Source: Budorcas taxicolor (taxonomy: Eukaryota; Chordata; Mammalia; Artiodactyla; Bovidae). From it: a DNA stretch of 64,000 bases. Below, piece by piece: positions 45,680 through 57,584 of the stretch. Numbering within the stretch: the stretch's first letter is position 1; every line of letters begins with the position of its first letter. Location: positions 55,300,001 through 55,364,000 of the forward strand of contig NC_068915.1 of assembly GCF_023091745.1 (NCBI RefSeq). The letters run 5' to 3'. Below the pieces are notes generated by a model, which worked only from the letters and a program-made list of their open reading frames with translations, made no database searches and was not told the origin of the DNA. A program made the translations under genes and the position numbers.

Positions 45680-47325
45680 AAAAAGTAACAATTTCTGTAT
45701 TTATTTTGATTTCTTGTATAAGTTGGAATATTTACTTAAATATGCTTTTTAATATCTTCATCAGGCTACTGTCATAACTATGTTGTGAAAACTCTGGAGA
45801 ACAATATAGGTATACTGAAAAGTTGTGCTGGATTTAAGGCTAGACTTCTTTAGCAAAAACGTGCTTTTGAATCACAGTATTTCAAATTATTTATATCATA
45901 TGTACTGATTATTACTCAATTATGATGCATAATTTTCATTTTTTATACTTAAGTCGCTGTATACAGTAGACATTATAGAAACAGTTACACAGAATTACAA
46001 ACCCAGTATTTATAATTCCATGTGCTATAAATTCCTTTATATTATCCAGCAACTTATAAATACAATGTATTCTTAGTTCAGTAAAGGTTTATTCTTGGTA
46101 GCATTTATTATTATGAAAGTGTATGGTTTGCTATTCTGTGTGTAAGTAAGCCTGTCTCCAGTGTTTAATCTATTAGATGAAATTTTGTTTTGAAATGAAG
46201 ACTATCACATAAAATGTTCATATTTTTCCATAAGTACACTATATTAATCTCTAAAATTTCCAATGTAACCTGTAGTATTTTTTCATAAATATAATTACAA
46301 TATAAAATTCAATTATCATCTCAGATAACTATATTGACTTAAATATAAATTCTAAATCCATTCTTAGAATAAAAATTGAATGATTAATCTTTGCATAGTC
46401 ATGGTTCAACTCTTTAAATGACTATACAGATGAGACTATCATTATTCTTAGAAAACCCTACAAGTATCCTTATTGGTGATATCCAAACATGTTTTAAGAA
46501 ATTCTCATTTCTTAGTATGACAAATACGGTATTGATGTAAAGATGAAGGGATTGCTACAATGTGTCTTTCTTCCTTTATTTTCATCTCCTCCAGTTTTAG
46601 TTTTGTTTTCTTTTTTCTTTCAATCATTAAAATGCCTACTGCTTAATGAATGAATGCTCATAAGAAATGATATAAGAAATGAAGAAAGTAATAATGGTCA
46701 AAGAAGAAAATTATTTAATGAAAAATAGCATCATGTAAAGTTACTTTATCATTGACTAGGTAAGGAAATTGACTTGTAGTTTAAAAAAAAAAGTGCGGGA
46801 AGAAAAAGAGGTTTGATAAATGGATGCAATCAACAACAGATAAATGGCCACAATGATCTGACTTGTTCACTGATGAGCTTCTGAGAAATATTTAATCTCA
46901 GTGAAGTGTGCTGAGTTTTTCTTTGCTTTTGGTCAAATCTTCATGTAATCTATTCTTTCCTCAAATACAACTAGTAAAAGTGAACACGAATATATATTAA
47001 TCAATTAAGAAACAGTTTTCGGAAACACACACATATATACAAACAGGTGCATACTTCTTCTTTTCCCCTCATTTTAATACAAGTATGTCATCATCGTATT
47101 GTTTTCTGTAATGATTTCTATTTCTTCTATTCTAATAATGAGTCAGTGGAATAACCAGGATCTATGAAATGAGAGGAATTGAGTTCTATGTCTCTTAGTT
47201 ATTGTTATGATATCTTGAGCAAACCTCTTACTCTACTAAATGCAATATTCTTTAAATGGAAAACTAATTAAAGAAAATGTTCATGAAAGCAGTTTGGAAG
47301 CAAAATGCTAGGGTGTTAAAAATCT
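45680..47325. other. AT-rich unique sequence
   Basis: No coding or recent repeat signal. A possible weak MIR remnant lies at about 47175-47260 ('ttgagcaaacctcttactct'). Confidence 0.4.
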
Positions 47326-47329
47326 GAGA

Positions 47330-47510
47330 GACCTTTTATTGAGTCTTGCTGCATGTATGATGCCCTGGGCAACTCACTTTTGTTGCTGAGTCTGAATTTC
47401 CTTGCATATAGTAATTGTAATGCTTACAGGATGTGTTGTGCAAAGGAAATGGATTATGCTTAGCACAATGCCTGACATAAAATATATATAGCCAATATGT
47501 TTCTTTTCAC
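47330..47510 (+). mobile_element. MIR SINE
   Basis: 'ccctgggcaactcacttttg', 'gctgagtctgaatttccttg', 'taattgtaatgcttacagga' and 'gcttagcacaatgcctgaca' follow the MIR consensus order over about 180 bases. One of the clearer MIR copies here. Confidence 0.6.
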
Positions 47511-48010
47511 CACCTACTTATTAAAATAAAATATACATTTGTCATCACATTTTGTTAGTTTTGATTCCCTTTATTAAAATACTACTGAGTTTAAAAATTA
47601 AATGTTTAATACTTATATAAACCTTAGGCTTTTAAAAAGTAGGAATGTTATTAAATTCCCTTCTGAACTTAAAATTATAATGAAAACTATCTTGATACTT
47701 TATTTTAAAAATAAACTCTGAATAAAGTTGACATTGCTATCTTTAAACCTTATATTTAAATGTTAGTATTAAACCCTTAGGCTTTTTAAAAAATGTTTGA
47801 GCATAAAAGAAAATTTAAAAATCCAAACTCAAGAGTTTTCTTTCTTACTACATTAATTTAATTTTAAAATTAAAAATAATAAGTAGCTACTTTATTAAAG
47901 AAAAGTATATTACTTAAAATAGTTTTACTGAATTATGTATCTAATATTTATTGATGATATTCCGTGTACTAATTTTTAATCCAATATTGATAGATTATTT
48001 AAAAAAGTAA
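47511..48010. other. AT-rich unique sequence
   Basis: Very AT-rich; nothing recognised. Confidence 0.45.
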
Positions 48011-48014
48011 GAGA

Positions 48015-49158
48015 AGACATCTGCTGGATCATGGAAAAAGCAAGAGAGTTCCAGAAAAACGTCTATTTTTGATTTATTGACTATGCCAAAGCTTTTGACT
48101 GTGTGGATTATAATAAACTGTGGAAAATTCTGAAAGAGATGGGAATACAAAACCACCTGACCTGCCTCTGAGAAACCTATATGCAGGTCAGGAAGCAACA
48201 GTAAGAGCTGGACATGGAACAAGAGACTGGTTCCAAATAGGAAAAGGAGTACGTCAAGGCTGTATATTGTCACCCTGCTTATTTAACTTCTATGCAGAGT
48301 ACATCATGAGAAACGCTGGGCTGGATGAAGCACAAACTGGAATCACGATTGCTGGGAGAAATATCAATAATCTCAGATATGCAGATGACACCACCCTTAT
48401 GGCAGAAAGTGAAGAGGAACTAAAAAGCCTCTTGATGAAAGTGAAGACGAGAGTAAAACGGTTGGCTTAAAACTCAACATTCAGAAAACTAAGATCATGA
48501 CATCTGGTCCCATCACTTCATGGGAAATAGATGGGGAAACAGTGGAAACAGTGTCAGACTTTATTTTGGGGGGCTCCAAAAATGGTGATTTTGGTGATTG
48601 CAGCCATGAAATTAAAAGACGCTTACTCTTTGGAAGGAAAGTTATGACCAATCTAGACAGCATATTTAAAAGCAGAGAGATTACTTTGCCGACTAAGGTC
48701 CATCTAGTCAAGGCTATGGTTTTTCCAGTGGTCATGTATGGATGTGAGAGTTGGACTGTGAAGAAAGCTGAGTGCTGAAAAATTTATTTTTGAATTGTGG
48801 TGTTGGAAAGGACTCTTGAGAGTCCCTTGGACTTCAAGGAGGTCCAACCAGTCCATCCTTAAGGAGATCATTCCTGGATGTTCATTGGAAGGACTGATGC
48901 TCAAGCTGAAACTCCAATACTTTGGCCATTTCATGAGAAGAGTTGACTCATTGGAAAAGACTCTGATACTCGGAGGGATTGGGGACAGGAAGAGAAGGGA
49001 ATGACAGAGGATGAGATGGCTGGATGGCATCACCAACTCAATGGACATGAGTTTGGGTAAATTCTGGGTTTTGGTGATAGACAGGGAGGCCTGGCGTGCT
49101 GTGATTCATGGGGTTGCAAAGAGTCGGACACGACTGAGTGACTGAACTGAACTGAACC
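48015..49158 (+). mobile_element. BovB LINE, RT to 3' end
   Basis: 1.14 kb forward copy starting at 'acatctgctggatcatgg' in the RT and ending with 'gactgagtgactgaactgaa' and the short repeat tail CTGAACTGAACTGAA. The C-terminal frame at 48497-48778 reads DGETVETVSDF and MYGCESWTVKKAEC; 48795-49004 continues with KEIIPGCSLEGLMLKLKL. Frameshifts lie at about 48465 and in the G-run near 48567-48572. Confidence 0.94.
48120..48470 (+). pseudogene. BovB reverse transcriptase core, YADD intact
   Basis: 116 codons: LRNLYAGQEATVRAGHGT, motif B GVRQGCILSPCLFNFY, and motif C YADD at residues 87-90 (48378-48389), then MAESEEELKSLLMKVK before a frameshift gives a foreign end (TRVKRLA). Motif A lies upstream in another frame ('tatgccaaagcttttgactg', 48083-48102). 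Confidence 0.88.
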
Positions 49159-49159
49159 C

Positions 49160-49850
49160 TCTAAGGACAAATGGATTATTAGGTGACACAATATGGTAAA
49201 TATTTGCAATAAAATAAAACCTCTACTGAGAGAAATGTTAATAACTTGTTAGCAAATATTGACAACAGAATGACTAACTGCACTGAGTTTGAGAGAATTT
49301 CATACAGAAATGAACATTTATTAGACTCTTAAAAGAAAAAATTAGGAAAGTCTCTGTTAGTTAAAGGATGAAACAAACAAGGAAATTACAAGCAAAAGAG
49401 AATAATCTGTATAATATGGATGGATAGATGTTACAGAATGATGTTGTCATGCAGAGAAAGCAGAAATCATATGTAGAGAGAAAATATGCATACATTTTTG
49501 TTAGACATCAGCAATTTCAACTTTATTCAGAGCTCATTTTTAAAATGCCAGGTATCAAGATAGTTTTCATTAGAATGTTAAGTTTGGTAAGGAATTTAAT
49601 AACATTCTTATTTGTTATCTTATTATAAAGTTGTTTTTCATGTATCATTAGTATTCCTCTGAGTTGTTACTTTCATTTACATTTTTATTTTCCTGCTTCT
49701 ACACTGGAGAAAAATAATCTACTGTTTTAGACCATATATTTCTGTACCTACTTTCTCCATACATTAATCATTATATATTAATTCCAGAAATATCCACTAA
49801 GACTTTCTGTGGACCAGGCATCATATTAGATGCTAAACAAATTTTTAGTC
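49160..49850. other. AT-rich sequence, possible weak MIR at the right end
   Basis: At 49785-49850 'gtggaccaggcatcatatta' and 'gatgctaaacaaat' vaguely follow MIR. Otherwise nothing recognised. Confidence 0.35.
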
Positions 49851-49854
49851 TAAA

Positions 49855-50886
49855 AGGAATACATTAAGATAATTAAAAGAAATCCACAAATTGGCAGACA
49901 ATATTTGCAACGGGTACTGGTATCTAAAATATACAAAAATTTTAAAAGCTCAGCAGCAAGAAGCAAACAATTAAAAAATGTACAAAAGATGAATGCCACA
50001 TCACTAGGAAGATAAAAAAAGTGACAAATTAGCATATTTAAAGATGTTCAGCATTGTATATCATTAAAGAAATGCAAAGTAAAACAATGGAATACAAGCA
50101 TACCCCTATTAGAATCATCCAAATCCAGAACATTGACATCACCAAATATTAGATCACCAAAAACATGGAGCATTATGAACTCTCACTCCATGTTGGTAAA
50201 ACTGCGAACTGATACAGTCACTTTGGAAGACAGTTTGACAGCTTCTTATAAAACAAACCACAGCCTTAGCATAACATTTGGCAATCTGATTCATAAGTAT
50301 TTATGTGAAAGAGTTGAAAAACTTTGAACAATATATATGCAAATATTTATAGCAATTTTATTAAAATTGCCAAAATTTGGAAGCAACAGAAATGTCCTTC
50401 AATAGATAAATGGATAAACTGTGGAAAATCATAAGATGAAATATTATTAAACAATAAAAGGAATGATCTATTAAATCAAAAAAAAAGGAATAATCTTAAG
50501 AGCAAATTGCTAAGTGAGAGAACTCAGTCTGAACAAGCTATGCACTGTGTAATTCAAACTATGTAATATTCTGGGAAAGACAAAACTAGAGACGTTAAAA
50601 GATATGGAAGTTTATAGGGAGAGAGAAGGATTGAATAAGTGAAGTACAGGAGATTTTAAAGGCATTATAACTATTTTGTATGATATTGTAATGATGAATT
50701 TATGACATTAGGCATTTGTCAGAAACACTGAACAGTACCACACAAAGAGAATAATAATGCCCGTATTATTTCATCGATTCTAACAAATACATCATACTAA
50801 TGCAAAATGCTAATCATAATGGAGATGGGAGGAAGGTACATGGGAACACTGAACAGTCTACTCAGTTTTTCTGTAAATCTACAAGT
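49855..50886 (+). mobile_element. Old L1 (L1M-like), ORF2 3' part and 3' UTR
   Basis: In order: 'caaaagatgaatgccacatc', 'aaagaaatgcaaagtaaaac', 'aactctcactccatgttggt', 'gtcactttggaagacagttt', 'gcaacagaaatgtccttcaa' and 'gaatgatctattaaat'. These follow the conserved 3' part of L1 ORF2 and then the 3' UTR. Stops and indels throughout. The BovB fragment at 50888 has inserted at its end. Confidence 0.7.
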
Positions 50887-50887
50887 A

Positions 50888-51376
50888 CAAGAAGAGACAT
50901 TACTTTGCCAACAAAGGTCCTTCTAGTCAAGGCTATGGTTTTTCCAGTAGGCATGTCTGGATGTGAGAGTTGGACTGTGAAGAAAGCTGAGTGCCAAAGA
51001 ATTGATGTTTTTGAACTGTGGTGATGGAGAAGACTTCTGAGAGTCCCTTGGACTGCAAGGAGATCCAACCAGTCCATCCTAAAGGAGATCAGTCTTGGGT
51101 GTTCTTTGGAAGGAATGATGCTAAAGCTGAAACTCCAGAACTTTGCTCATGCGAAGAGTTGACTCATTGGAAAAGCCTCTGATTCTGGGAGGAATTGGGG
51201 GCAGGAAGAGAAGGGGATGACAGAACATGAGATGGCTGGATGGCATCACAGACTCGATGGATGTGAGTTGGAGTGAACTCCGGGAATTGGTGATGGACAG
51301 GGAGACCTGGCGTGCTGCAATTCATGGGGTTGCAAAGAGTCGGACACGACTGAGTGACTGAACTGAACTGAACCGA
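50888..51376 (+). mobile_element. BovB LINE 3' end
   Basis: 0.49 kb forward copy starting in the C-terminal region ('gagacattactttgccaaca') and ending 'cacgactgagtgactgaact' plus the CTGAA repeat tail. The frame 50800-51024 keeps GCESWTVKKAECQRID before a premature stop. Confidence 0.93.
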
Positions 51377-51422
51377 ACAAGTACTTTAAAACATAATTTT
51401 TTTAAAAAAAATTAAGACAAAT

Positions 51423-51567
51423 CTTGGCGGGGGGTCAGTTGATTTGAGGCGGTGGTTCAGATTTGATAGGCCAGCGTTTGAGTCGAAGGTGAGAAAATGG
51501 CGGATACCTTCTCGCGTCACACTGAAAAGCCTTCTGCAGCAGGCCCCAATAAGGAAAAAAAAAAAAA
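51423..51567 (+). other. CpG-rich orphan segment with ATG and A13; candidate retrocopy
   Basis: About 130 bases, clearly GC- and CpG-rich (seven CpGs by my count) in an AT-rich setting, followed by A13 (51555-51567). An ATG at 51497 has A at -3 and G at +4. The frame reads MADTFSRHTEKPSAAGPNKE, then Lys from the A-run, and stops after 28 codons. The layout (5' UTR-like sequence, start codon, then A run) would fit a processed retrocopy primed on an internal A stretch of an mRNA. The flanks 'ttaagacaaat' and 'ttaaagaaaat' could be a diverged target-site duplication. Parent gene not recognised. Confidence 0.45.
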
Positions 51568-51569
51568 CT

Positions 51570-51900
51570 TAAAGAAAATATAGAATATAATTGAATAATT
51601 TCTAGAAAATGATGAAAATGGGAGCACTATATAGAGGAACATTTATAATATCTAAGCCAGTGTTTGTTTAGAGAAAATAATGCATAGATTTAAGGAACTA
51701 TATAGATTTTAAAACAAAATTAAATATTTATTTTTGTTGAGTAAGAAAATAAAGATAAAGCAGAAGAATGGACTTAGATATAAAATCAGTATTAAATTAT
51801 TTAGAGAGTGAAAAATCAGCAGATTTAAAATAAATTTATAAAGCTAGTTCTTTGACAAAATAACGTTTAAAAAAAAAAACACTATTTAAATTAAGGAATA
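51570..51900. other. AT-rich unique sequence
   Basis: A-rich on the plus strand; nothing recognised. Confidence 0.45.
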
Positions 51901-51905
51901 AAGTA

Positions 51906-52120
51906 AGGCTCCCCTGGTGGCTCAGTGGTAAATAATCTGCCTGCCTAATACAGGAAACTCAGGTTCAGTCCCTGAGTCAGAAATATTCCCTGGAGGAGCA
52001 AATTGCAACCTGCTCCAGTATACTTGCCTGGGAAATCCCATGGACAGAGGAGCCTGGGATGCTACAGTCTACCCAGTTGTAAAAGAGTGAGACTTAACTT
52101 AGCAACTAAAACATCAAAAG
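51906..52120 (+). mobile_element. Bov-tA SINE
   Basis: Complete from the head 'ggctcccctggtggctcagt' (A-box like) and 'ggttcagtccc' (B-box like) to the tail 'gagacttaacttagcaacta'. Moderately diverged. Confidence 0.9.
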
Positions 52121-52177
52121 CAGTAAATAAAATAATGAAATCAAATCAAATAGCATAAGGAATTATTCATGTATACA

Positions 52178-52426
52178 TCAGTTCAGTTCAGTCGCTCAGT
52201 CATGTCTGACTCTGCGACTCCATGGACTGCAGCATGCCAGGCCTCCCTGTCCATTAGTGACTCCCGGAGTTTACTCAAACTCATGTCCATCGATGTGGTG
52301 ATGCCATCCAGCCATCTCATCCTCTGTCGTCCCCTTCTCCTACGTTCAATCTTTCCCAGCATCAGGGTCTTTTCAAATGAGTCAGTTCTTCACATCAGGT
52401 GGCCAAAGTATTGGAGTTTCAGCTTC
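52178..52426 (-). mobile_element. BovB LINE 3' end, short copy
   Basis: A 0.25 kb reverse copy beginning with the RTE tail 'tcagttcagttcagtcgctc' and ending at 'ttggagtttcagcttc'. A few bases separate it from the next SINE. Confidence 0.9.
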
Positions 52427-52431
52427 GACGG

Positions 52432-52623
52432 CATACTCAGCCACTTAGTGGTGTAAAGCATTTTGTAATACCATGGACTGTAGCCTGCCGGCTCCTCTGT
52501 CCATGGAACTTTTCAGGCAAGAGTATTGGAGCAGGTTGCAATTTCCTCCTTTAGGGATAGACCAGGGATAGAACCCAGGTCTCCAGCAGGTAAATTATTT
52601 ACCACTGAGCCACCTGGGAAGAC
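52432..52623 (-). mobile_element. Bov-tA SINE, diverged
   Basis: Reverse copy: 'ccatggactgtagcctgc' and 'ctcctctgtccatggaac' in the tail part, and the head 'ttaccactgagccacctggg' at the right. Confidence 0.85.
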
Positions 52624-52980
52624 ATATTCACAGATAAAAATAAATTTCATAAAACATGAGAATTTTTTTTCTGATAATATTCAAATTAGACATATTTAAA
52701 AATCTAGATTAAATGAGTAATTTAATAGGACAATAAATTTTATTTAAATTAATCTTAGAGAAAATCTAAATTGAAATTAACTAATTCATGCAGGAGGAAG
52801 AAAAAAAAATTGCAAAGTGTTATTCCCCACATTATAAAAATTATGATTGATGATACACAGGTTGATCAGTAGATTGAAAAACAACAAACACTAGTAATAA
52901 ATTTATTTTATAGTCAAATTCTAACAAACCACTATCTGATAATCCCATACCATAACATAAACATATTCTAAATGTCTTGT
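52624..52980. other. AT-rich unique sequence
   Basis: Nothing recognised. Confidence 0.45.
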
Positions 52981-52982
52981 TT

Positions 52983-54981
52983 ATCAGTTGCTCAGTCTTG
53001 TCTGACTCTCTGTGATCACTGAGTTGGTGATGCCATTCAATCATCTCATCCTCTGTAATCCCTTTATCCTCCTGCCTTCAACCTTTCCCGGCATCAGGGT
53101 CTTTTCCAGTGAGTCAGCTCTTCAATGCACTAGAGCTTCAGCTTCAGCATCAGTTCTTTCAATGAATATCCAGGGTTGATTTCCTTTATAGGATTCACTG
53201 CTGATTTCCTTTCAGTACCAGGGACTCTCAACAGTCTTATCCAACCCCAGAGTTTAAAGGCATCAATTCTCTGGATCTCAGCCTTCTTTATGGTTCAACT
53301 CTCACATCCATACATGACTACTGGAAAAAATCATAGTTTTGACAATATGCTTTGTTGGCAAATTATTATCTCTGATTTTTAATATGCTGTTCAGATTTTT
53401 TATAGCTTTTCTTCCAAGGAGCAAACGGCCTTTGGTTGCATGACTTCAGTCACCATCCGCAGTGATTTTGGAACCCAAGAAAGCAAAGTCTATCATTGTT
53501 TCCATTTTTCCCCATCTATTTGCCATGACGTGATGGGACCAGATGCCATAATGTTAGTTTTTTGAATGTTGAATTTTAAGCTACCTTTTTCACTCTCCTC
53601 TTTCAACTTCATCAAGAGGCTTTTTTACTCCTCTTCACTTTCTGCCATTAGGGTGTTGTCATCCTCATATCTAGGTTGTTGATATTTCTCCTGGCAATCT
53701 TGATTTCAAGCTTGTGTTTCATCCAGCCCAGAATTTCACATGATGTACTCTGCATGTAAGTTAAATAAGCAGGGTGACAATATACAGTCTTATACATGCT
53801 CCTTTACCAACTTGGAACCAGTCTGTTGCTTCATGCCCCATTCTAACTGTTGCTTATTGACCTGCATACAGGTTTCTCAGGAGGCTGGTAAGGTGGTCTG
53901 GTATTACCATCTGTTTAAGAATTTTCCATAGTCTGTTGTTATCCACACAGTCAAAAACTTTAGGAAACTCGATGAAACAGAAGTAGATGTGTGTTTTTTT
54001 GTTTGTTTGTTTGTTTTTTCTGGATTTCTCTTGCTTTTTTGTCTGATCCAATGGATGTTGGTGATTTGATCGCTGGTTCCTCTGCATTTACTAAAATCCA
54101 CCTAGTACATCTGGAAGTTCTCAGTTCAACATACTGTTGAAGCCTAGCTTGAAGGATTTTGAGTATTATATTGCTAGCATGTGAAATGAGTGCAGTTGTG
54201 TGGTAGTTTGAACATTCTTTAGCATTTCCCTTCTTTGGGATTGGAATGAAAACTGACTTTTTCCTGTCCTATGGCCAAATGCTGAGTTTTCCAAATTTGC
54301 TAGCATACTGAGTGTAGCACTTTAGCAGCAGAATATTTTAGGATTTGAAATAGCTCAGGTAAAAGTCCAATACCTCCACTAGATTTGTTCATAATAATGC
54401 TTCCTAAGGCTTCCTAAGGCCCACATGACTTTGCACTCCAGGATGTCAGGCTTTAGGTGAGTGTTCATACCATTGTGGTTATGCAGGTCATTACAATCTT
54501 TTTTGTATAGTTCTGTGGATAGACAACAATGTCTCTCCTTAATATCTTCTGCTTCTGTGAGGTCCATACCATTTCTGTCCTTTTATTGTGCTAATCTTTC
54601 CATGAAATATTGCCTTGGTATCTCTAATTTTCTTGAAGAGATCTCTAGTCTTTTCCATTCTACTGTTTTCCTCTATTTCTTTGCACTGTTCACTTAAGAA
54701 GGCTTTTTTTTTAATCTCTCCTTACTATTATATGGAACTTTGCATTCAGATTAGTATCTCTTTCCTTTTCTAATTTTGCTTTCACTTCCCTTCTTTTCTC
54801 TGCTCTTTGTAAGGCTTCCTCAGACAACCATTTTACCTTTTTGCATTTCTTTTTCTTGTGGATGGTTTTGATCACCAACTCCTGTACCATGTTCTGAACC
54901 TCTGTCCATAGATCCTCAAGTGCTCTGTCTATCACATCTCATCCCTTGAATCTATTTGTCACTTCCACTGTATAATTGTAA
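52983..54981 (-). mobile_element. BovB LINE, decayed, endonuclease-RT linker to 3' end
   Basis: About 2.0 kb in reverse. The tail has an internal deletion ('ctctgtgatcactgagttgg' joins tail and coding part). It then carries the C-terminal region, RT and linker, ending at about 54981 after 'cttccactgtataattgta'. RT motif C reads YEDD at 53669-53658. A TTTG repeat expansion (53998-54020) breaks the RT frame, and 'ttcctaaggc' is tandemly duplicated at 54401-54420. Fragments of frame remain at 53854-54087 and 54711-54935. Confidence 0.92.
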
Positions 54982-54984
54982 ATA

Positions 54985-56420
54985 AAATTATACCATGACA
55001 TAAATATGTTCTAAATTAGGTCATAGATATTAATGAAAATATAATTAAGAAGATTCACAAAACAATGTCACCAGAGGTTATTTCAATATTTCAAATTCTG
55101 TTTGTATAAAACATCATATCTATAAACTTGAGAAGAACTGCATATTCATCTTTATGATTGCTAAAAAGGCAGGTGGCAAAAATGCACAATTCTTGATGAA
55201 TACATTTAGTAATAGCGAAAGTCTTGGTTGACATCATTTATTATTAAGTTCAGATCAAAATAGTGACTGAGGAAAACAGTATGTCTGAGGGACAGAAAAT
55301 GAGAGATACTGAAGCAAAGAGGATGTAGAAGAAGACAAGGAACAATGTCATAAAATTTTATATAGAAGTCAGGAGAGATTTAATTAAAAGTGGAAGATTT
55401 GAGTAGGTAGCAAGAGAGGGAAAGAGATTGGAAATTGGGAAAGTAGTGGAGTATGTACATACTCCACATTCTGAGATTAAATGGTGTGGAGAACAGACTT
55501 CCTGTAACTTTCATGTCTAGTCCAAACACATGCTATGTTAAAATGTAGATTTGGACTCCGAAATTCTGTTGATGCTCATCCTGCTGGCCTATGGACTAAT
55601 CACACATTGAGTAGTAGGGTTGAAGCTCACAGACCTAAAAAGTGGTAACGCTTTAACTAAATTTCTCTGACTGTTAGTCCATTCTGTTGAATATTTGGGA
55701 ACATATAATATTCAATGAGATAAATCAGGTAATGAATGGGAGCAGATTTTCAGGAGAAAACTGCATTTTTCTTTTAAAACTTCTTACAATTTCCTTTGAT
55801 TTCTCTTTAGAGATTTTAAAGTATTGCCTTACTCAGAAAACCGTATTTCCCTGATCCCTTTTTATCAAGAGAAAATATTTTCTATCCCAAAATATGTGAA
55901 TTTATATTAGTCACAAATGAGTTCTAATACTACTAACACAAAGTGTATTTTCTTTATAATTTTGCAACTGAAAGAACATTGGATCATTTTGTGTGTGTTG
56001 TATAAGTAATTATACAGATTTTCTCTTGACCTATACAATAGATACTTTTAAAGTTTAAAAGGTACTCTTCATAAATATAGTCTGTTGTATAGGTAAAACT
56101 TATTAGCATTATCACCTATAAAAATATGTAATTCTGTATATAATGTTTCAGTAGTTTATTTGGCTATGTGTTTACTGTTTGCATGTATTAACCCCTCTAG
56201 AACACCATCTAATTGATTGTTTTGATTTCTTTTCTAGCATTGATATTATGGCCATGAAAATATATTTGGTATAGAAAAAAAAAGTATTTCATAACTGCTT
56301 TGATAAATTTATTTGAACATCTTGGAAAATGTTCATAACACTTGACCCTCAACCAATTAAAGACATTGGTATATGGAAATTAGGCTAGAGAGTAAATCAG
56401 TAGCTGACTTTTGAACAGAT
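54985..56420. other. 1.4 kb without recognised repeats
   Basis: AT-rich, with a purine-rich patch at about 55280-55450. No exon, RNA or repeat family recognised. Confidence 0.45.
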
Positions 56421-56905
56421 TCCTCAGTTCAGTTCAGTCACTCAGTCGTGTCTGACTTTTTGAGACCCCACGACCGCAGCATGCCAGGTCTCCCTGTCCA
56501 TAACCACCTCCCAGAGTTTACCCAAACTCATGTCCATTAAGTTGGTGATGCCATCCAACCATCTCATCCTCTGCTGTCCCCTTCTCCTGTCCTCAAAATT
56601 TCCCAGCATCAGGGTCTTTTCAAATGAGTTAGGTCTTTGCATTAGGTGGCCAAACTATTGGAGTTTCAGCATCAACATCAGTCCTTCCAATGAAAACCCA
56701 GGACTAATCTCCTTTAGGATGGACTGGTTGGATCTCTTTGCAGTCCAAGGGACTCTCAGAGTCTTCTTCAACACCACAATTCAAAAGCATCAGTTTGTCA
56801 GTGCTGAGCTTTCTTTATAGTCAAACTCTTACATCCATACATGACTACTGGAAAAACAATACCCTTGACTAGATGGACCTTTGTGGACAAAGTAATGTCT
56901 CTGCT

Positions 56906-57469
56906 TTACAATATATTGTGTAAGTTGATCATAAGTTTCCATCCAAGGAGTAAGCGTCTTTTAATTTCATGGCTGAAGTCACCATCTACAGTGACTTGGA
57001 AGCCCAAGAATATAAAGTCTGTTTCCACTGTTTCTCCATTTATTTGCCATGAAGTGATGGGACCAGATGTCATGATCTTAATTTCCTGAATGTTGAGCTT
57101 TAAGCCAAATTTTTCACTCTCTTCTTTTACTTTCATCAAGAGGCTCTTTAGTTTTTCTTCACTATCTGCCGTAAGGGTGGTGTCATCTGCATATCTGAGG
57201 TTATTGATATTTCTCCTGGCAATCTTGATTCCAGCTTGTGCTTCTTCCAACCCAGCGTTTCTCATGATGTGCTCTGCATATAAGTTAAATGAACAGGGTG
57301 ACAATATGTAGCCTTGATGTACTACTTTTCCTATTTGTAACCAGTCTATTTTTCCATGTCTAGTTCTAACTGTTGTGTTCTGACCTGCATACAAGTTTAT
57401 CAGGAGGCAGGACAGGTGGCTTGGTTTTCCCATCTCTTTCAGAATTTTCCACAGTTGATTATGATCCAC
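56906..57469 (-). pseudogene. BovB reverse transcriptase fragment, YADD kept
   Basis: 187 codons starting MDHNQLWKIL: motif B is altered (VVHQGYILSPCSFNLY), motif C YADD is intact at residues 93-96 (57193-57182), followed by SLLMKVKEESEKFGLKLNIQ and the DGDFSHEIKRRLLLG region. It stops where BovB would continue to the C-terminal domain. Confidence 0.88.
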
Positions 57470-57584
57470 ACAGTCAAAAGCTTTGGCATAGTTAATAAAG
57501 CAGAAGTAGATGTTTTTCTGGAACTCTCTTGTTCAATGATCCAGTGGCTGTTGGCAATTTGATCTCTGGTTCCTCTGCTTTTCT

